Source: Natronoglomus mannanivorans (GTDB lineage Archaea > Halobacteriota > Halobacteria > Halobacteriales > Natrialbaceae). From it: a stretch of 64,000 nucleotides of DNA. The notes beneath the pieces were generated by a model, which made no database searches, was not told the DNA's origin, and saw nothing but the letters and a program-made list of their open reading frames with translations. This document shows, one piece after another, positions 52,201 through 59,970 of the stretch. A program made the position numbers and the translations under genes. Every line of letters begins with the position of its first letter. Position 1 is the first letter of the stretch. The stretch covers positions 719,660 to 783,659 of the forward strand of contig JAOPKB010000001.1 of NCBI GenBank assembly GCA_025517485.1. The letters run 5' to 3'.

Positions 52201-53104
52201 CGTACTCCCCGCACATGTGCGAAGCGACTTCTTCTGCATCGTACCCGGCTGCGAGCCCGCACAGCGCCGTCAACACGTTCACCTTGTGCGTGTTCAGGTT
52301 CGAATCGTCCGGGGCAGCTGCACGGAGCGACAGGCCTGCGTGGTAACACGTCGGCATGTCTTCCGGCGGCTCAGCCGGCCGGTCGAAATCGATGTCCACT
52401 CGCTTCCGTTCATCGTATTCGATTGCCGGCTCACCGTCCAGCGAGATACCCTCACACGCTGCCGTCGGTTCGAACACTGCTGTGACCGGGTTATTGTTGA
52501 CAATCTCGTACTCCCCGCCAACACCGGGGATGTCTGCCGGTGCAACAACGTGATGCGACACTGCTGACCCGCGGATGTCGATGTCGAACGGGAGGTTCTC
52601 AGCAAAGTGGAAGTCGCCCTCGTTCAATTCCCCGCGGGGGAAATGCACCTTGTAGTACGCATGGAACCCGCCGTTCTGCGACCGCGTCATCAACGTTCCT
52701 TCCGGAACATCGAGTCGGGATTCGTCGAAGTCTTCCGGTGCTTTGTGAACGTCAATGTCGAAGATTAGGAGCGACAGGCTCCCGTTCTCGAAGTCTTCAC
52801 AGTCAACCACACCCCATTCTTCGGACGGGTGTCCTTCCACTTCTTCGTGCGTGTGGACGTGTTCGGCGTCGTCGAAGTCCTGGTTGTACCCGCCCCACTT
52901 CTGTGCGGGGAGCTTCGAATCGCCTCCACGAAGTTCGATGAATCTCAGCGACTCATAGTCAACCGCTAATTCACCGTCATTATCATACTCCCGGTCGTAG
53001 TCCGACTCGTCTAACTGCCGTTCAAGTTCCTCACCAGTCAGCACTTCGCCATCCTGGTCGTCGTCTTCACCGAGACGAGGGTTCATGTTCTCGTCGTCTA
53101 CCAC
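49211..53104 (-). CDS. 1,297-residue primase-polymerase/AAA helicase fusion with PriL-like, OB and winged-helix regions
   Basis: This is the replication protein of the plasmid-like module. Residues 60-190 look like a PrimPol domain: LLIFDIDVHKAP (D-x-D), RSQNGGFHAYYKV (G-x-x-H), FDIDIRGS. Residues 250-360 resemble the PriL [4Fe-4S] domain (PTCYHAGLSL, EYQVQHIESMLDGGQYSPPA, GESCGEDC), though not all four Cys are in place. Residues 685-800 form an AAA helicase core: Walker A GESGVGKS, Walker B VWLDEYK, Arg finger region ETSLRGSAEQRR. About 1080-1190 looks like an OB fold; the last 65 residues like an MCM-type winged helix (VEKVIDACEDAGFDQGKVEH). It starts at GTG 53,104, overlapping the preceding gene by seven bases. 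Confidence 0.88.
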   Translation of the reverse strand: MVDDENMNPRLGEDDDQDGEVLTGEELERQLDESDYDREYDNDGELAVDYESLRFIELRGGDSKLPAQKWGGYNQDFDDAEHVHTHEEVEGHPSEEWGVVDCEDFENGSLSLLIFDIDVHKAPEDFDESRLDVPEGTLMTRSQNGGFHAYYKVHFPRGELNEGDFHFAENLPFDIDIRGSAVSHHVVAPADIPGVGGEYEIVNNNPVTAVFEPTAACEGISLDGEPAIEYDERKRVDIDFDRPAEPPEDMPTCYHAGLSLRAAAPDDSNLNTHKVNVLTALCGLAAGYDAEEVASHMCGEYAPQDGDTDLSDQEETEYQVQHIESMLDGGQYSPPALSTLRAAGILDDGESCGEDCEIEMHDTRSQSERDAAETVAEFTAEFDPVEDRPEKPDIPPTSSDRELSESEEEDLAEWPSGSDVKAVRDAIPRLTDEDYEAVNEPLVARMEGKTCTMFESHRTLTHKLWGARSNIVNYNGELVTVNGDRWATCSTILNFELDVTSLLSVQGEDRMANVEVRPAEPTESAFEMQVEPRVFNDSRRFKDEILGKRFSTTIESDLHESDVMDMLRKYISRQDVPQLVGQKSMGLAPSGDEFVTPNGVIGVDGWVDEPDTVFVEQDAAAERKFEATPDDHDTDEIVNGDVAAILELFTRTRDLERFIPVLGWWFAAPHRDRIVDTSGSMNLMFITGESGVGKSGTLKVLNRLFGLEEAPFSASDTKFAQIKTFSSSNGVPVWLDEYKTSEMADWQQSNLHELLRKVATGGVEQRGRADQSTVEYQLKAPVCVSGETSLRGSAEQRRSISTTFTNRPTESGAPEYQRFKELAGDAVTDEDGNVTFPDANYEFKQHAVKYYQHVAEMSADEFEQAWFGAREYVSAKLVEWDTELDDLEVQGLQTVAFGFRVMREFADEMGADLSELPGEDDLEAALKYIADVEGDGRETHIDQFTMLVQRAAVGEYLEKGTHYDVVREGKPGEELRVNVNRAFDAVSKYLRDHDLSEDLLGNAKDYNDRFGEAEEQDTYVATTSQGTPGVGRAVGIHTGRAEDEIGSFNRAVFVDDGDGDDGYDAVNDDSDPDGPTPLIDLGTDADYAHITAKVVEWGATPDAVVDAGGPVESGSVADVTHRRAIVAFDYDTGSKPEGIEHMEEGATVRIKNAPVGEYNDCVQINLDAGTTITPIQQGVGYTEGEEPDDGQATMTDSARKAQDAVRADGGDSESDGPEYDTDFVGSESTRSQADRVTSVEDIVGEVEDNHEDGAPVEKVIDACEDAGFDQGKVEHELEKLKRKGKVYEPSAGRLRTT

Positions 53105-53259
53105 TCTTCTTCACCCCCGCTAACAGGGACGATCGCGTCACGCGCAACCACAACCGGCGCACCGGGATTCCCGGCCGCTGGGTATAGACGCGCGATTTCT
53201 GCGTTCATCGTGTCGATCTTCCACACCGCGTCATCGTACTCTATGAGTTCCCCTGGCAT
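53098..53259 (-). CDS. 53-residue protein of the replication operon
   Basis: ATG 53,259 overlaps the stop of the preceding 94-residue gene (TAATG), and its own stop lies seven bases inside the primase gene. The protein is MPGELIEYDDAVWKIDTMNA followed by a short strand-rich stretch. The two overlaps argue for a real translationally coupled gene despite its size. No family recognised. Confidence 0.65.
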   Translation of the reverse strand: MPGELIEYDDAVWKIDTMNAEIARLYPAAGNPGAPVVVARDAIVPVSGGEEEW

Positions 53260-53543
53260 TAGGCGAGCACCTCCAGGGAGCTGTCATCAATGCCGAATTC
53301 CTGTGCGGCGTCTGTGGACGTGATGACTGCCGCGATTTCATCGAGGTTGATCCGCGCATCGATACCGGTCTGGCGGGTATCGAGATACACGCAGAGTTGC
53401 CTGTCCGTGTTGGTGAATTGGTGGACTGCTTCGATGGTTGTCCCGTCTCTCAACAGGATCAGCGCTGGTTTTCCGGATTCGGTGCGACCACTTTTATTAG
53501 GTTTGCTCTCGTATGTCAATTTGAGTGCACCCATGCTATGCAT
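53259..53543 (-). CDS. uncharacterised 94-residue protein opening the replication operon
   Basis: A small beta-rich protein (ALKLTYESKPNKSGRTESGK, PALILLRDGTTIEAVHQFTN) with an acidic C-terminus. It precedes the 53-residue gene (TAATG overlap) and leads the leftward operon from the origin-like region. ATG at 53,534 is an alternative start. It may be an origin- or copy-number regulator, but this is inference from place only. Confidence 0.65.
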   Translation of the reverse strand: MHSMGALKLTYESKPNKSGRTESGKPALILLRDGTTIEAVHQFTNTDRQLCVYLDTRQTGIDARINLDEIAAVITSTDAAQEFGIDDSSLEVLA

Positions 53544-53925
53544 GGAGGGGCACTCGGCGGACCCGGGCGACTCTCGTGGTCACCCCGGGATCAAGTACTT
53601 TGCATCGCCAGAGGCATCGATAGATGCAACCGCAGTGGGGGACGGTGAGAGTTTTCGTCCGGATCTCCGAGTGTATCACCACATAGGGGTGTGACTATAA
53701 TAAAAGCTCGCAGAAGGGTTTTAGTGGGTATAGAATTCGGGCATCACAAGCCCTCTACCTAATGACTACATCCTTCACCCAGGTAGTCATCGGTATCTAT
53801 AACAATGAGAAAACAGGCAATCAGCTTACAGCCACGACATTCTCAAGAAAACATTGTTCGCGGCGTCTCACCGAGGAGGCTACCCGCTCCGATCTTCACC
53901 GACCCGAATGATTTCCACTGACGTT

Positions 53926-54197
53926 ACGGATTTTACACCAGTTTACAGCACAGACAAGGAGTCTGTAAAATGATATCCGGCGTCTCAAAGGCCAAAAAGA
54001 GGATATAGAGTATGATTTTACGGCTTTTACAGATTTTACACCTCTCATATGGGGGGCTATGCGCGAGGCAGAACTCACCCGGAAGCACCGAGCCACGTAG
54101 CCACGCATCTTTGCATACCTCCCCCCGTTGAGAAAGCGTAAAATCTGTAAAATCCGCCCCCATCCCGCTGCCATGTTGCGATTATTGTTTTACAGCC
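53926..54197. repeat. iteron-like TTTTACAG/TTTTACACC repeats
   Basis: About eight copies of a TTTTACA core occur: GGATTTTACACCAG and GTTTACAGC at 53,928-53,948; inverted CTGTAAAA at 53,963; TTTTACGG, CTTTTACAG and GATTTTACACC at 54,015-54,042; inverted GCGTAAAATCTGTAAAATCC at 54,136-54,155; GTTTTACAG at 54,187. The 54,025 and 54,136 blocks are near-inverse copies of each other, each a pair of units. This is the pattern of a Rep- or regulator-binding array. Confidence 0.75.
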
Positions 54198-54202
54198 GGG
54201 CG

Positions 54203-54547
54203 TCAAACGGTGTGAATCGAAGCAACAGTCGGTGTAAATTCGCCTGTGTAGGAGTCGATGGGCGCGCTCCGCGCTCGTTTGTGCGCTGACAGATGGCATG
54301 ACCAGTTGGAATGAGAGTCGATGGCCTTCAGCTCCCCACCACTACACGGACGGTCACCCCCTCCTGCACTGTACTCGTGGCTGTGTGGTCCCTGTACGTC
54401 GTCGTGTGCGTGTTGAGCGTCGTGTCCCTGCGTGGGGGCGCGTGTCTGTCCGTCGTCGTGTGGTGGATTGTAGAGCGCCTGATGGCTGGCGTGATTGTGA
54501 TCGTTGACAATGTTGCGCTGCCCGTTACTCGTCGTCGTTCCCGGCAC
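54203..54547 (-). CDS. doubtful His/Gln/Asp-rich 114-residue frame
   Basis: A leftward open frame starting MPGTTTSNGQRNIVNDHNHA with many His, Asn and Pro. Composition is unlike other haloarchaeal proteins and an opposite frame of similar size exists, so it may simply be the GC-rich origin flank. Listed because nothing else explains the stretch. Confidence 0.25.
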   Translation of the reverse strand: MPGTTTSNGQRNIVNDHNHASHQALYNPPHDDGQTRAPTQGHDAQHAHDDVQGPHSHEYSAGGGDRPCSGGELKAIDSHSNWSCHLSAHKRARSAPIDSYTGEFTPTVASIHTV

Positions 54548-55171
54548 CCCACACGCTCGCGTTCATGACTGACACCCCGGAGCGTGGTCGTCTACCTGCG
54601 CCCTCTGCCTCGACACTACTGTAGCCGCGCGGCGTGTGAGCGGGAATCGATTGACAATCACCCGGTGTCGTGTCGGTTCACGTCGCCGCCTTGCCCCAAG
54701 GGTCGAGTGGTAGCTGGTCAACCCGGGTTGCGATCGCCACGCCGGCACCCCATGGACACAGACACTGCCCCAAAGCCCAGCGGCGTATGAGCCCACCGCA
54801 CCTGACAACAATATCAGATAATAAACACAGGGTAAATCCCTACCACACCTATACCGGAATACATCTTCGGACGAAACAACCCTGTTATTTACAGGTGAAA
54901 CACCCCATCTGAGCGCCATTTAACGCCGAAAAAACCTTTTTTGGCCGATTCTGACCTCTGCCATGGATTTACCCCTAAATCACATAGTCAAGGATGTGAT
55001 ATGGCCCCGTTTTTCCGGGGTAGTCAAACTCCGCAATTGAATATTGGAATGGGATGTGCCCTGAGAACCAGGAAACCGGTGTTTTCCTTCCAGTCACCAC
55101 TGTCAAAAACCTATCTTCCATGTTAAAAACCCCTGTCACTTATGCTAGTCTAGAACGTATACTGACATAAG

Positions 55172-55924
55172 GTGGCACAAGACAAAGACTACGCTCCACT
55201 CACTACGGTCATCTACGTGATTGGTGATACACCGAGCGAACGAAAAGATAATTTGCGAGCCTGCCTGTTCCACGCCGCAAATCACTGCGGCGAAGGCTGG
55301 CTAGGTGAACCAGGATTCGAACAGAATGTCAGTAACGCACACGATACACTCGAAGATACGGACCCCGGCATCTCGTTCATACTCGAAGAAGCCGACTTTC
55401 GTCCACCCATCCACCAGTTACGCATCCTCCATGGCAAAGGCCCACGAACAGCTGTGAATGGTTTGGTGAAAGGCGCGACCAGTAGCGATCGTCGCATCGA
55501 TGTCATCGTCACGACTCCTGACCCTATTTGCAACCGATCAGAGGGCATAGAGAACATTGAAACACTGGTTGATGGTAATAATAACGTACATTTCGCCGTG
55601 AGTGGTCTCACAGTTCAGTCTGGCACCAGCATCACTGGAACCACGAAACGCGCTCTCATCAGCATCACAGACGCCCTGCACCCAGCACACGAACACGACA
55701 CGGAAGCCACGTACGCCTGGTCAGGTGGTCGTCCACCGATTGGGTTCGAAGTGGATGGTGACCGGCTTGTGGAGAGCGAAGACTACAGCAGAATTTGTAG
55801 AATCCTCCAGCAATATATTGACGGCATCAAAAGCCAGCGCCGGGCGGCGAAAGATATTGGATGTAGCCGGGCGACAATCGTGAACGCAGTTGAACAGCGG
55901 CCGTCAATGTACAACCTGCAATAG
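55172..55924 (+). CDS. HTH protein with resemblance to haloarchaeal serine-recombinase C-terminus
   Basis: The 250-residue product starts at GTG 55,172. The C-terminal 65 residues (WSGGRPPIGFEVDGDRLVES, SQRRAAKDIGCSRATIVNAV) are like the linker and helix-turn-helix of haloarchaeal resolvase-family recombinases. The N-terminal 180 residues are mixed strand/helix (VIYVIGDTPSERKDNLRACL) and do not show the usual serine recombinase start (Y-x-R-V-S). So it may be a diverged recombinase or a regulator. It lies to the right of the origin-like region and may be its partition or resolution factor. Confidence 0.6.
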   Translation: MAQDKDYAPLTTVIYVIGDTPSERKDNLRACLFHAANHCGEGWLGEPGFEQNVSNAHDTLEDTDPGISFILEEADFRPPIHQLRILHGKGPRTAVNGLVKGATSSDRRIDVIVTTPDPICNRSEGIENIETLVDGNNNVHFAVSGLTVQSGTSITGTTKRALISITDALHPAHEHDTEATYAWSGGRPPIGFEVDGDRLVESEDYSRICRILQQYIDGIKSQRRAAKDIGCSRATIVNAVEQRPSMYNLQ

Positions 55925-56060
55925 ACGCATTTCTGATACGGCAGTATGGTCACTTCCAATGACCGGTGAGTGCGGCAAGTGACAGTGGTCAGGGTATGTG
56001 GGCACAGTGAGTTTCTGTCCGGTATGAGTGCCAACTACGCCCAGTAACTGTGCCATCTCG

Positions 56061-56140
56061 GTGTTATCGCTCACAGTTACCGCACGGTGTTATTACTCAC
56101 CATGACCGCGTAATGTGGTCAGTCGATGTTACCGCACAGT
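56061..56140. repeat. TGTTATCGCTCAC-type repeat cluster, copy 1
   Basis: Units TGTTATCGCTCACAGT (56,062), GTTACCGCACGG (about 56,076), TGTTATTACTCACCAT (56,088) and TGTTACCGCACAGT (56,127) follow at short spacing. The same family recurs at 58,600-58,690 and, inverted, near 44,755. They are upstream of a leftward gene whose first part is duplicated at 58.7 kb. Confidence 0.7.
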
Positions 56141-56209
56141 ACGACCGTCCTTTGTGGGGGCGGCATGTGGGCACTCAACGCCACCTCTCACTGGGATCAC
56201 CCTAACGAC

Positions 56210-56416
56210 TCACTTCGTATCGAGTCCATCAACGAACTCTTCGACCGGCTCAATGTGAGTGTCACCATCACCAGTTGAGTAACGAACGTCCCACCCGCCT
56301 GGAACGGACCCGTCGTCGCGGTCAGAGTCAAACACGGCGTACTCGCGGTAGATTTTCAAGATCGTGATTGGCCCGTGCGCCCGGTGGGTGTGAGTTGTGT
56401 TGCTGACGAGTTCCAT
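56210..56416 (-). CDS. uncharacterised 68-residue protein, N-terminus duplicated elsewhere
   Basis: MELVSNTTHTHRAHGPITIL followed by a strand-rich acidic region (KIYREYAVFDSDRDDGSVPG) and EPVEEFVDGLDTK. The first ~20 residues and about 60 bases upstream of the start recur at 58,690-58,810 (MELVTNTTHTHETHGRVTIL). The gene lies just after the repeat cluster on the opposite strand. No family recognised. Confidence 0.65.
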   Translation of the reverse strand: MELVSNTTHTHRAHGPITILKIYREYAVFDSDRDDGSVPGGWDVRYSTGDGDTHIEPVEEFVDGLDTK

Positions 56417-56707
56417 ATCAACACCGTTCGGCGCGCTGTACTTTGAACGCGAGGGTCTGGGTGGTCAATACTTATCGGCAATGACCTGCCGACACGAATC
56501 CCTACTTGTAATCCATCCGTGTCTGCTGGTTTTCCAGATTCCGTTGTCATCGGAATCTCCAAAGCGTAGAGAAAGAGAATAGTTCCACACATATTTCGCC
56601 AAATAATAGATCAGATACCCACTTGGTGGCTTAACTGGCGGAAAAGTGGATTATCGATGCTCAGAGGGCGAGGTCTTTTTAAATAATGTGTCTTATGCCT
56701 GTTTGCG

Positions 56708-57019
56708 ATGAAACGAGTAATCGACAGACAGCTCTACGATACAAAATCAGCCGAACAGATAGCACGATATGCACCCATCACCGACCGCGGTGATTTCCAC
56801 CACCAAATTGAGACGCTCTACAAATCTGATGGTGGGGAGTTCTTCCTGCACGCAGAGGGAGGTCCAGCAACGGAATACGCCGAACGTTGTAACGGCGGAA
56901 AGACATCTGGTGAAGTGATCAAACTGATGGATGAAGATGCAGCGCTGGACTGGTGCGAGGAACGGTCAATTGATGGTGAAATCATCGTAGCCGAATTCAG
57001 CCATCTGATTGAAATATAG
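56708..57019 (+). CDS. uncharacterised 103-residue plasmid/phage-type protein
   Basis: The protein MKRVIDRQLYDTKSAEQIAR, then DFHHQIETLYKSDGGEFFLH and AEGGPATEYAERCNGG, with DAALDWCEERSIDGEIIVAE at the end, is a known mobile-element family with copies on Gram-positive plasmids and phages (pattern: TLYK...FFLHAEGG). Role unknown. Its composition is lower in GC than the chromosome. Confidence 0.75.
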   Translation: MKRVIDRQLYDTKSAEQIARYAPITDRGDFHHQIETLYKSDGGEFFLHAEGGPATEYAERCNGGKTSGEVIKLMDEDAALDWCEERSIDGEIIVAEFSHLIEI

Positions 57020-57136
57020 GCGCTAATCAGCTTCTCACTGGAACAGCCTCTCCCACCACGGACTCAGAAGCAGGACTACATGAAAGCAAGATGAAACCGC
57101 AGTTCAAACCCAGAAATAGTAATCCAAACCGTAACC

Positions 57137-57454
57137 ATGCACACGAACACGATTGACCACGACCAACTGGAACGCATCGAAGCCGCCGACGGAATCAACG
57201 ATGACGACGGTGACGACGACCGTTACCACGGCCGTACAGTCCTCCCCGGCCACGCCATTCCAACCACCGTAGACCCCCACGCAGTCCTCCGCGACATCAA
57301 CCCCGGTGACACGATTACTGCAGCCACATACGACGATGCCACTCTCGATGCACTGCTAATGCCCGTAGACGAGGGCGGCAGTGTGGGTATGGAGACGCGC
57401 GACAACCGACAGAGCACGCTCGGATTCGCCGTCGGTACCAACATCGACCAATGA
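57137..57454 (+). CDS. uncharacterised 105-residue acidic protein
   Basis: The protein begins MHTNTIDHDQLERIEAADGI and has a strand-rich core (YHGRTVLPGHAIPTTVDPHA, then VLRDINPGDTITAATYDDA). The stop overlaps the start of the next gene (ATGA at 57,451), so they are co-translated. Function unknown. Confidence 0.7.
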   Translation: MHTNTIDHDQLERIEAADGINDDDGDDDRYHGRTVLPGHAIPTTVDPHAVLRDINPGDTITAATYDDATLDALLMPVDEGGSVGMETRDNRQSTLGFAVGTNIDQ

Positions 57455-58161
57455 CCAGGAGTATCGACTCAATAACACACGCCCCGAATGAGTACGTCAG
57501 AATCACCATCAACCACGATAACGGAGATCGAGAACGAGTCGAAGTAGCCGTGCACCCGGCGCGAGCGACAGTCTCCGCCACGTACGACTACACCCCTGAG
57601 AAAGCGCTCATGGCTGTGGATTGGAAGCACTCTAAATACGATGACCGCGTCGAAGTTCATGAGACGATCGACCACGTGCTCGCAGGACTCGATGTTGACG
57701 ACGATGTCCACCGGACGATTGACCGGCTGGAACGCGTTGGGTACTGGATGGACGAGCAGGAAGACCTCGTGTCGCCCGACGACGTCCTATTGGACGTACA
57801 CGGCGACTACAAACCGCTCCGAAGCGGTCAGGACATACTTCTCGTTCAAGCTGACAACCCGACTTGGGGAGGACAGAGGGCGTTCGTGATGGTTGCGGAC
57901 GAACTCCCTCCAGTGGACGAGTTGCGCGAGTCGCTCGATGACAGGGTCGAGAGGCGCGTAATGCGCAATATGTGCCCACAGAAACGCACGTACTACAAGA
58001 AGGAAGTTGACGGTCGGATCCGGGCGGACATCATGGAAGTGGAGTCTCTGGAAGAGGCAGTATGTGTTGTTCGTGGTGACCAAGGCGAGAACAACGACTA
58101 TGGCAGTGACCGGAAGGATGGCGATAGTAACGGTGAGCAGGCGACGCTCGCAGGCTACTGA
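57451..58161 (+). CDS. uncharacterised 236-residue protein
   Basis: The product has an N-terminal strand-rich region (EYVRITINHDNGDRERVEVA), a helical middle (VHRTIDRLERVGYWMDEQED) and a later strand-rich stretch (DILLVQADNPTWGGQRAFVM). It ends with an acidic/Asn tail. It shares a four-base overlap with the upstream gene. No domain or catalytic signature is visible. Confidence 0.7.
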   Translation: MTRSIDSITHAPNEYVRITINHDNGDRERVEVAVHPARATVSATYDYTPEKALMAVDWKHSKYDDRVEVHETIDHVLAGLDVDDDVHRTIDRLERVGYWMDEQEDLVSPDDVLLDVHGDYKPLRSGQDILLVQADNPTWGGQRAFVMVADELPPVDELRESLDDRVERRVMRNMCPQKRTYYKKEVDGRIRADIMEVESLEEAVCVVRGDQGENNDYGSDRKDGDSNGEQATLAGY

Positions 58162-58600
58162 CGACGCACTCCTTCTGGTCAATGTGACTTGGGACCACCC
58201 GGGAGCAAGGGGAAGGATTTGCTCTGCAGAGAAAAGGAAGATCTGATTACAGGAGTAGTGTAAAGCGTTCGTGGGCGACCGAAAGAAGCGATCTCTATCA
58301 TAAGAAACCACAGATGAAGGCGCTTTGCGGACATTGAAGTAGGAAGAACGCTGTCGACACATGCTGGTTGCTCAACCGTGGGCAATCTGGCACCCAAGAG
58401 AGAGTGAAACCCGATCATGGTGGATCGGGGTTCCCATTTCCAAGGGCCCAGCGTGGTGACTGGGCCTTGCTGGACACAATGATGTGCGTCTAACTCCTCC
58501 CTACTCTCGTGTGCGTACATCCGTTCTGCCCGTGTGTGTAATTTAGTCACGGTGCCCGGTCAACACGCTCGCAGCGAGCGGCCACCCACTACACCCACAC
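58162..58600. other. non-coding stretch with two tandem hairpins
   Basis: No convincing gene. A leftward open frame (58,179-58,550) has mixed composition and no start signal I trust. CCCGATC/GATCGGG at 58,410-58,429 and AAGGGCCCAG/CTGGGCCTT at 58,442-58,468 form two successive hairpins, which may be a terminator or a small structured RNA. Confidence 0.45.
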
Positions 58601-58690
58601 GATGTTATTGCGCAGTTTGGCTGCTCGGTGTTACCATTCTTACTGACCAATGTTATCGCTCACTGTGGTCGGTGAATGTTATCGCTCACT
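58601..58690. repeat. TGTTATCGCTCAC-type repeat cluster, copy 2
   Basis: Units GATGTTATTGCGCAGT (58,601), GTGTTACCATTCTTAC (58,628), AATGTTATCGCTCACTGTGG (58,650) and AATGTTATCGCTCACTGTGA (58,675). The last two are almost identical and 25 bases apart. They belong to the same family as the cluster at 56,061 and adjoin the duplicated gene fragment. Confidence 0.75.
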
Positions 58691-58759
58691 GTGATCTTTC
58701 AGGATCGTGACGCGACCATGAGTCTCGTGGGTGTGGGTCGTGTTGGTGACAAGTTCCAT
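58679..58759 (-). pseudogene. truncated copy of the 68-residue gene at 56,210
   Basis: MELVTNTTHTHETHGRVTIL followed by KDHSER and a stop. It matches the first 20 codons of the gene at 56,416-56,210, and about 60 bases of upstream sequence also match (GTGTT-GTGAC-AGTTCCAT and AAGGGTCTGGGTG). The remaining coding part is replaced by the repeat cluster, so this is a partial duplication. Confidence 0.75.
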
Positions 58760-59044
58760 GTCAACAAGTTCGACGTAATAATGTTTGAACACAAGGGTCT
58801 GGGTGCTCGGTGTTTTCGAGAAGCGAACTGATGAAACGGGTTTATTCCTAACGGACCACCGCGCGATTCCAAAATGATAACCGCCGGATGGAAAGGAGTT
58901 GTTAGGTAATATCTGCTGTGACCACGTCCCAAATGATAACCTCTCTAAATTATTAGCGGCCTTGAACCCCTTGTCCGCAATTTCTTGCTGTGGATATGAA
59001 ACTGGCAGAGTGGAAAGGTGTGAAGTTCCGGACACCCCCCCCGG

Positions 59045-59473
59045 TCACGCTTCAACGGCCGGTGCAGAATCACTCCGAACCGACTCGACACCCCAGTGCA
59101 ACCCGTGCCCAACGACGTACGCGATGACCGCGAGAACCAGACTCTCCACACCTGCCGTCATGAGACCCTCAGGCCCGATCAGAGTGACGACTATCTCCGT
59201 GAAAGGGGCTGACGTGGAGACCAGATCTACCGCGGTGAAACCGGTCAAAGATGCGAACACGGCGAGCCACGCGAACACGAGACCAGCTTGAAACCACCCG
59301 ATTGCGGCCGCAGCTACGACACCCAACACGACTGCCGGGACGACACCAGCGGAATGACCGACCACCGTGTAAATGACAAATGACGCGACGAATAGGAGTA
59401 ATGCAGCGACAGCAGTGTGTGATCGGTAGTCAGAGTCTTCAGGTCCGATTAACGCTGCTTTGAGTGTAGGCAT
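59045..59473 (-). CDS. integral membrane protein
   Basis: The 142-residue product has four hydrophobic segments (AVAALLLFVASFVIYTVVGH, VVPAVVLGVVAAAAIGWFQA, LVFAWLAVFASLTGFTAVDL, LMTAGVESLVLAVIAYVVG). No family is recognised; it could be an envelope or pore protein of a virus-like element. Start at 59,473 is after the upstream polar tail. Confidence 0.7.
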   Translation of the reverse strand: MPTLKAALIGPEDSDYRSHTAVAALLLFVASFVIYTVVGHSAGVVPAVVLGVVAAAAIGWFQAGLVFAWLAVFASLTGFTAVDLVSTSAPFTEIVVTLIGPEGLMTAGVESLVLAVIAYVVGHGLHWGVESVRSDSAPAVEA

Positions 59474-59620
59474 GCACGTGTCTTTCGACCCAACGTTCAA
59501 GTAATTAATCAGATCATTTGACCTTCCGATTGTGTGATTCTAAACGACGACTGTGGGTAGGTTGTCAACACATCCACCCTGTATTATTATGATACGTTAG
59601 TGAGTTCGGGCGGTAGACGC

Positions 59621-59872
59621 ATGGATCTGGACGCATTGGAGAGTTTCGAAGGCCCCAGGACGCTAATGATTTTCATATACCTGTTGCTACAAACCGTCGT
59701 GTTGGTTGTACTGGGGACGGTTCTCTCCGCGTTTCACGACATCACGTTCGTCGAGACGATCGGTCTCAACCTGGCGGAAAACCCGATGTCGCTGTTGAAT
59801 CTCGCCGGCGGGATAGCGCTCCTAATTCTCCTCGGTAAGGGAGTACAGCTCGCGTTGAAATTCGCTGAGTAA
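59621..59872 (+). CDS. small two-helix membrane protein
   Basis: The 83-residue protein has MDLDALESFEGPRTLMIFIY leading into a hydrophobic helix (LLLQTVVLVVLGTVLSAF) and a second (SLLNLAGGIALLILLGKGVQ). It begins a rightward pair with the gene at 59,971. Similar pairs of small membrane proteins are found in haloviral and plasmid modules, but I cannot name one. Confidence 0.6.
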   Translation: MDLDALESFEGPRTLMIFIYLLLQTVVLVVLGTVLSAFHDITFVETIGLNLAENPMSLLNLAGGIALLILLGKGVQLALKFAE

Positions 59873-59970
59873 CCGGAGTCACCGTTCCGAACCATTCCTC
59901 ACCAGTCAACGAATACTAACACTCTCAATCAGCGTTAGTTTTGTATTATCCGACTGTGACCGTCTGCGTA

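Larger units (their letters stand above)
53544..55171. other. 1.6 kb mostly non-coding region, candidate replication origin
   Basis: No confident gene is present. It lies upstream of the leftward replication operon and of the rightward 250-residue gene, and contains an AT-rich part (53,700-54,200) with iteron-like repeats. Downstream of 54,200 the sequence is GC-rich with G/T-heavy stretches. Position and repeats suit an origin for the plasmid-like module. Small open frames occur but their composition is not typical. Confidence 0.55.

Noticed and set aside
53896..54174. 92-residue leftward frame over the TTTTACAG repeats
   Set aside because: Its sequence is dictated by the repeats; basic and Cys-rich, unlike neighbours.
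58179..58550. 123-residue leftward frame
   Set aside because: Composition is not haloarchaeal coding and it spans two hairpins; no start signal.
53928..58690. Possible CRISPR array
   Set aside because: The repeats are short, degenerate and in both orientations, without regular spacers or cas genes.
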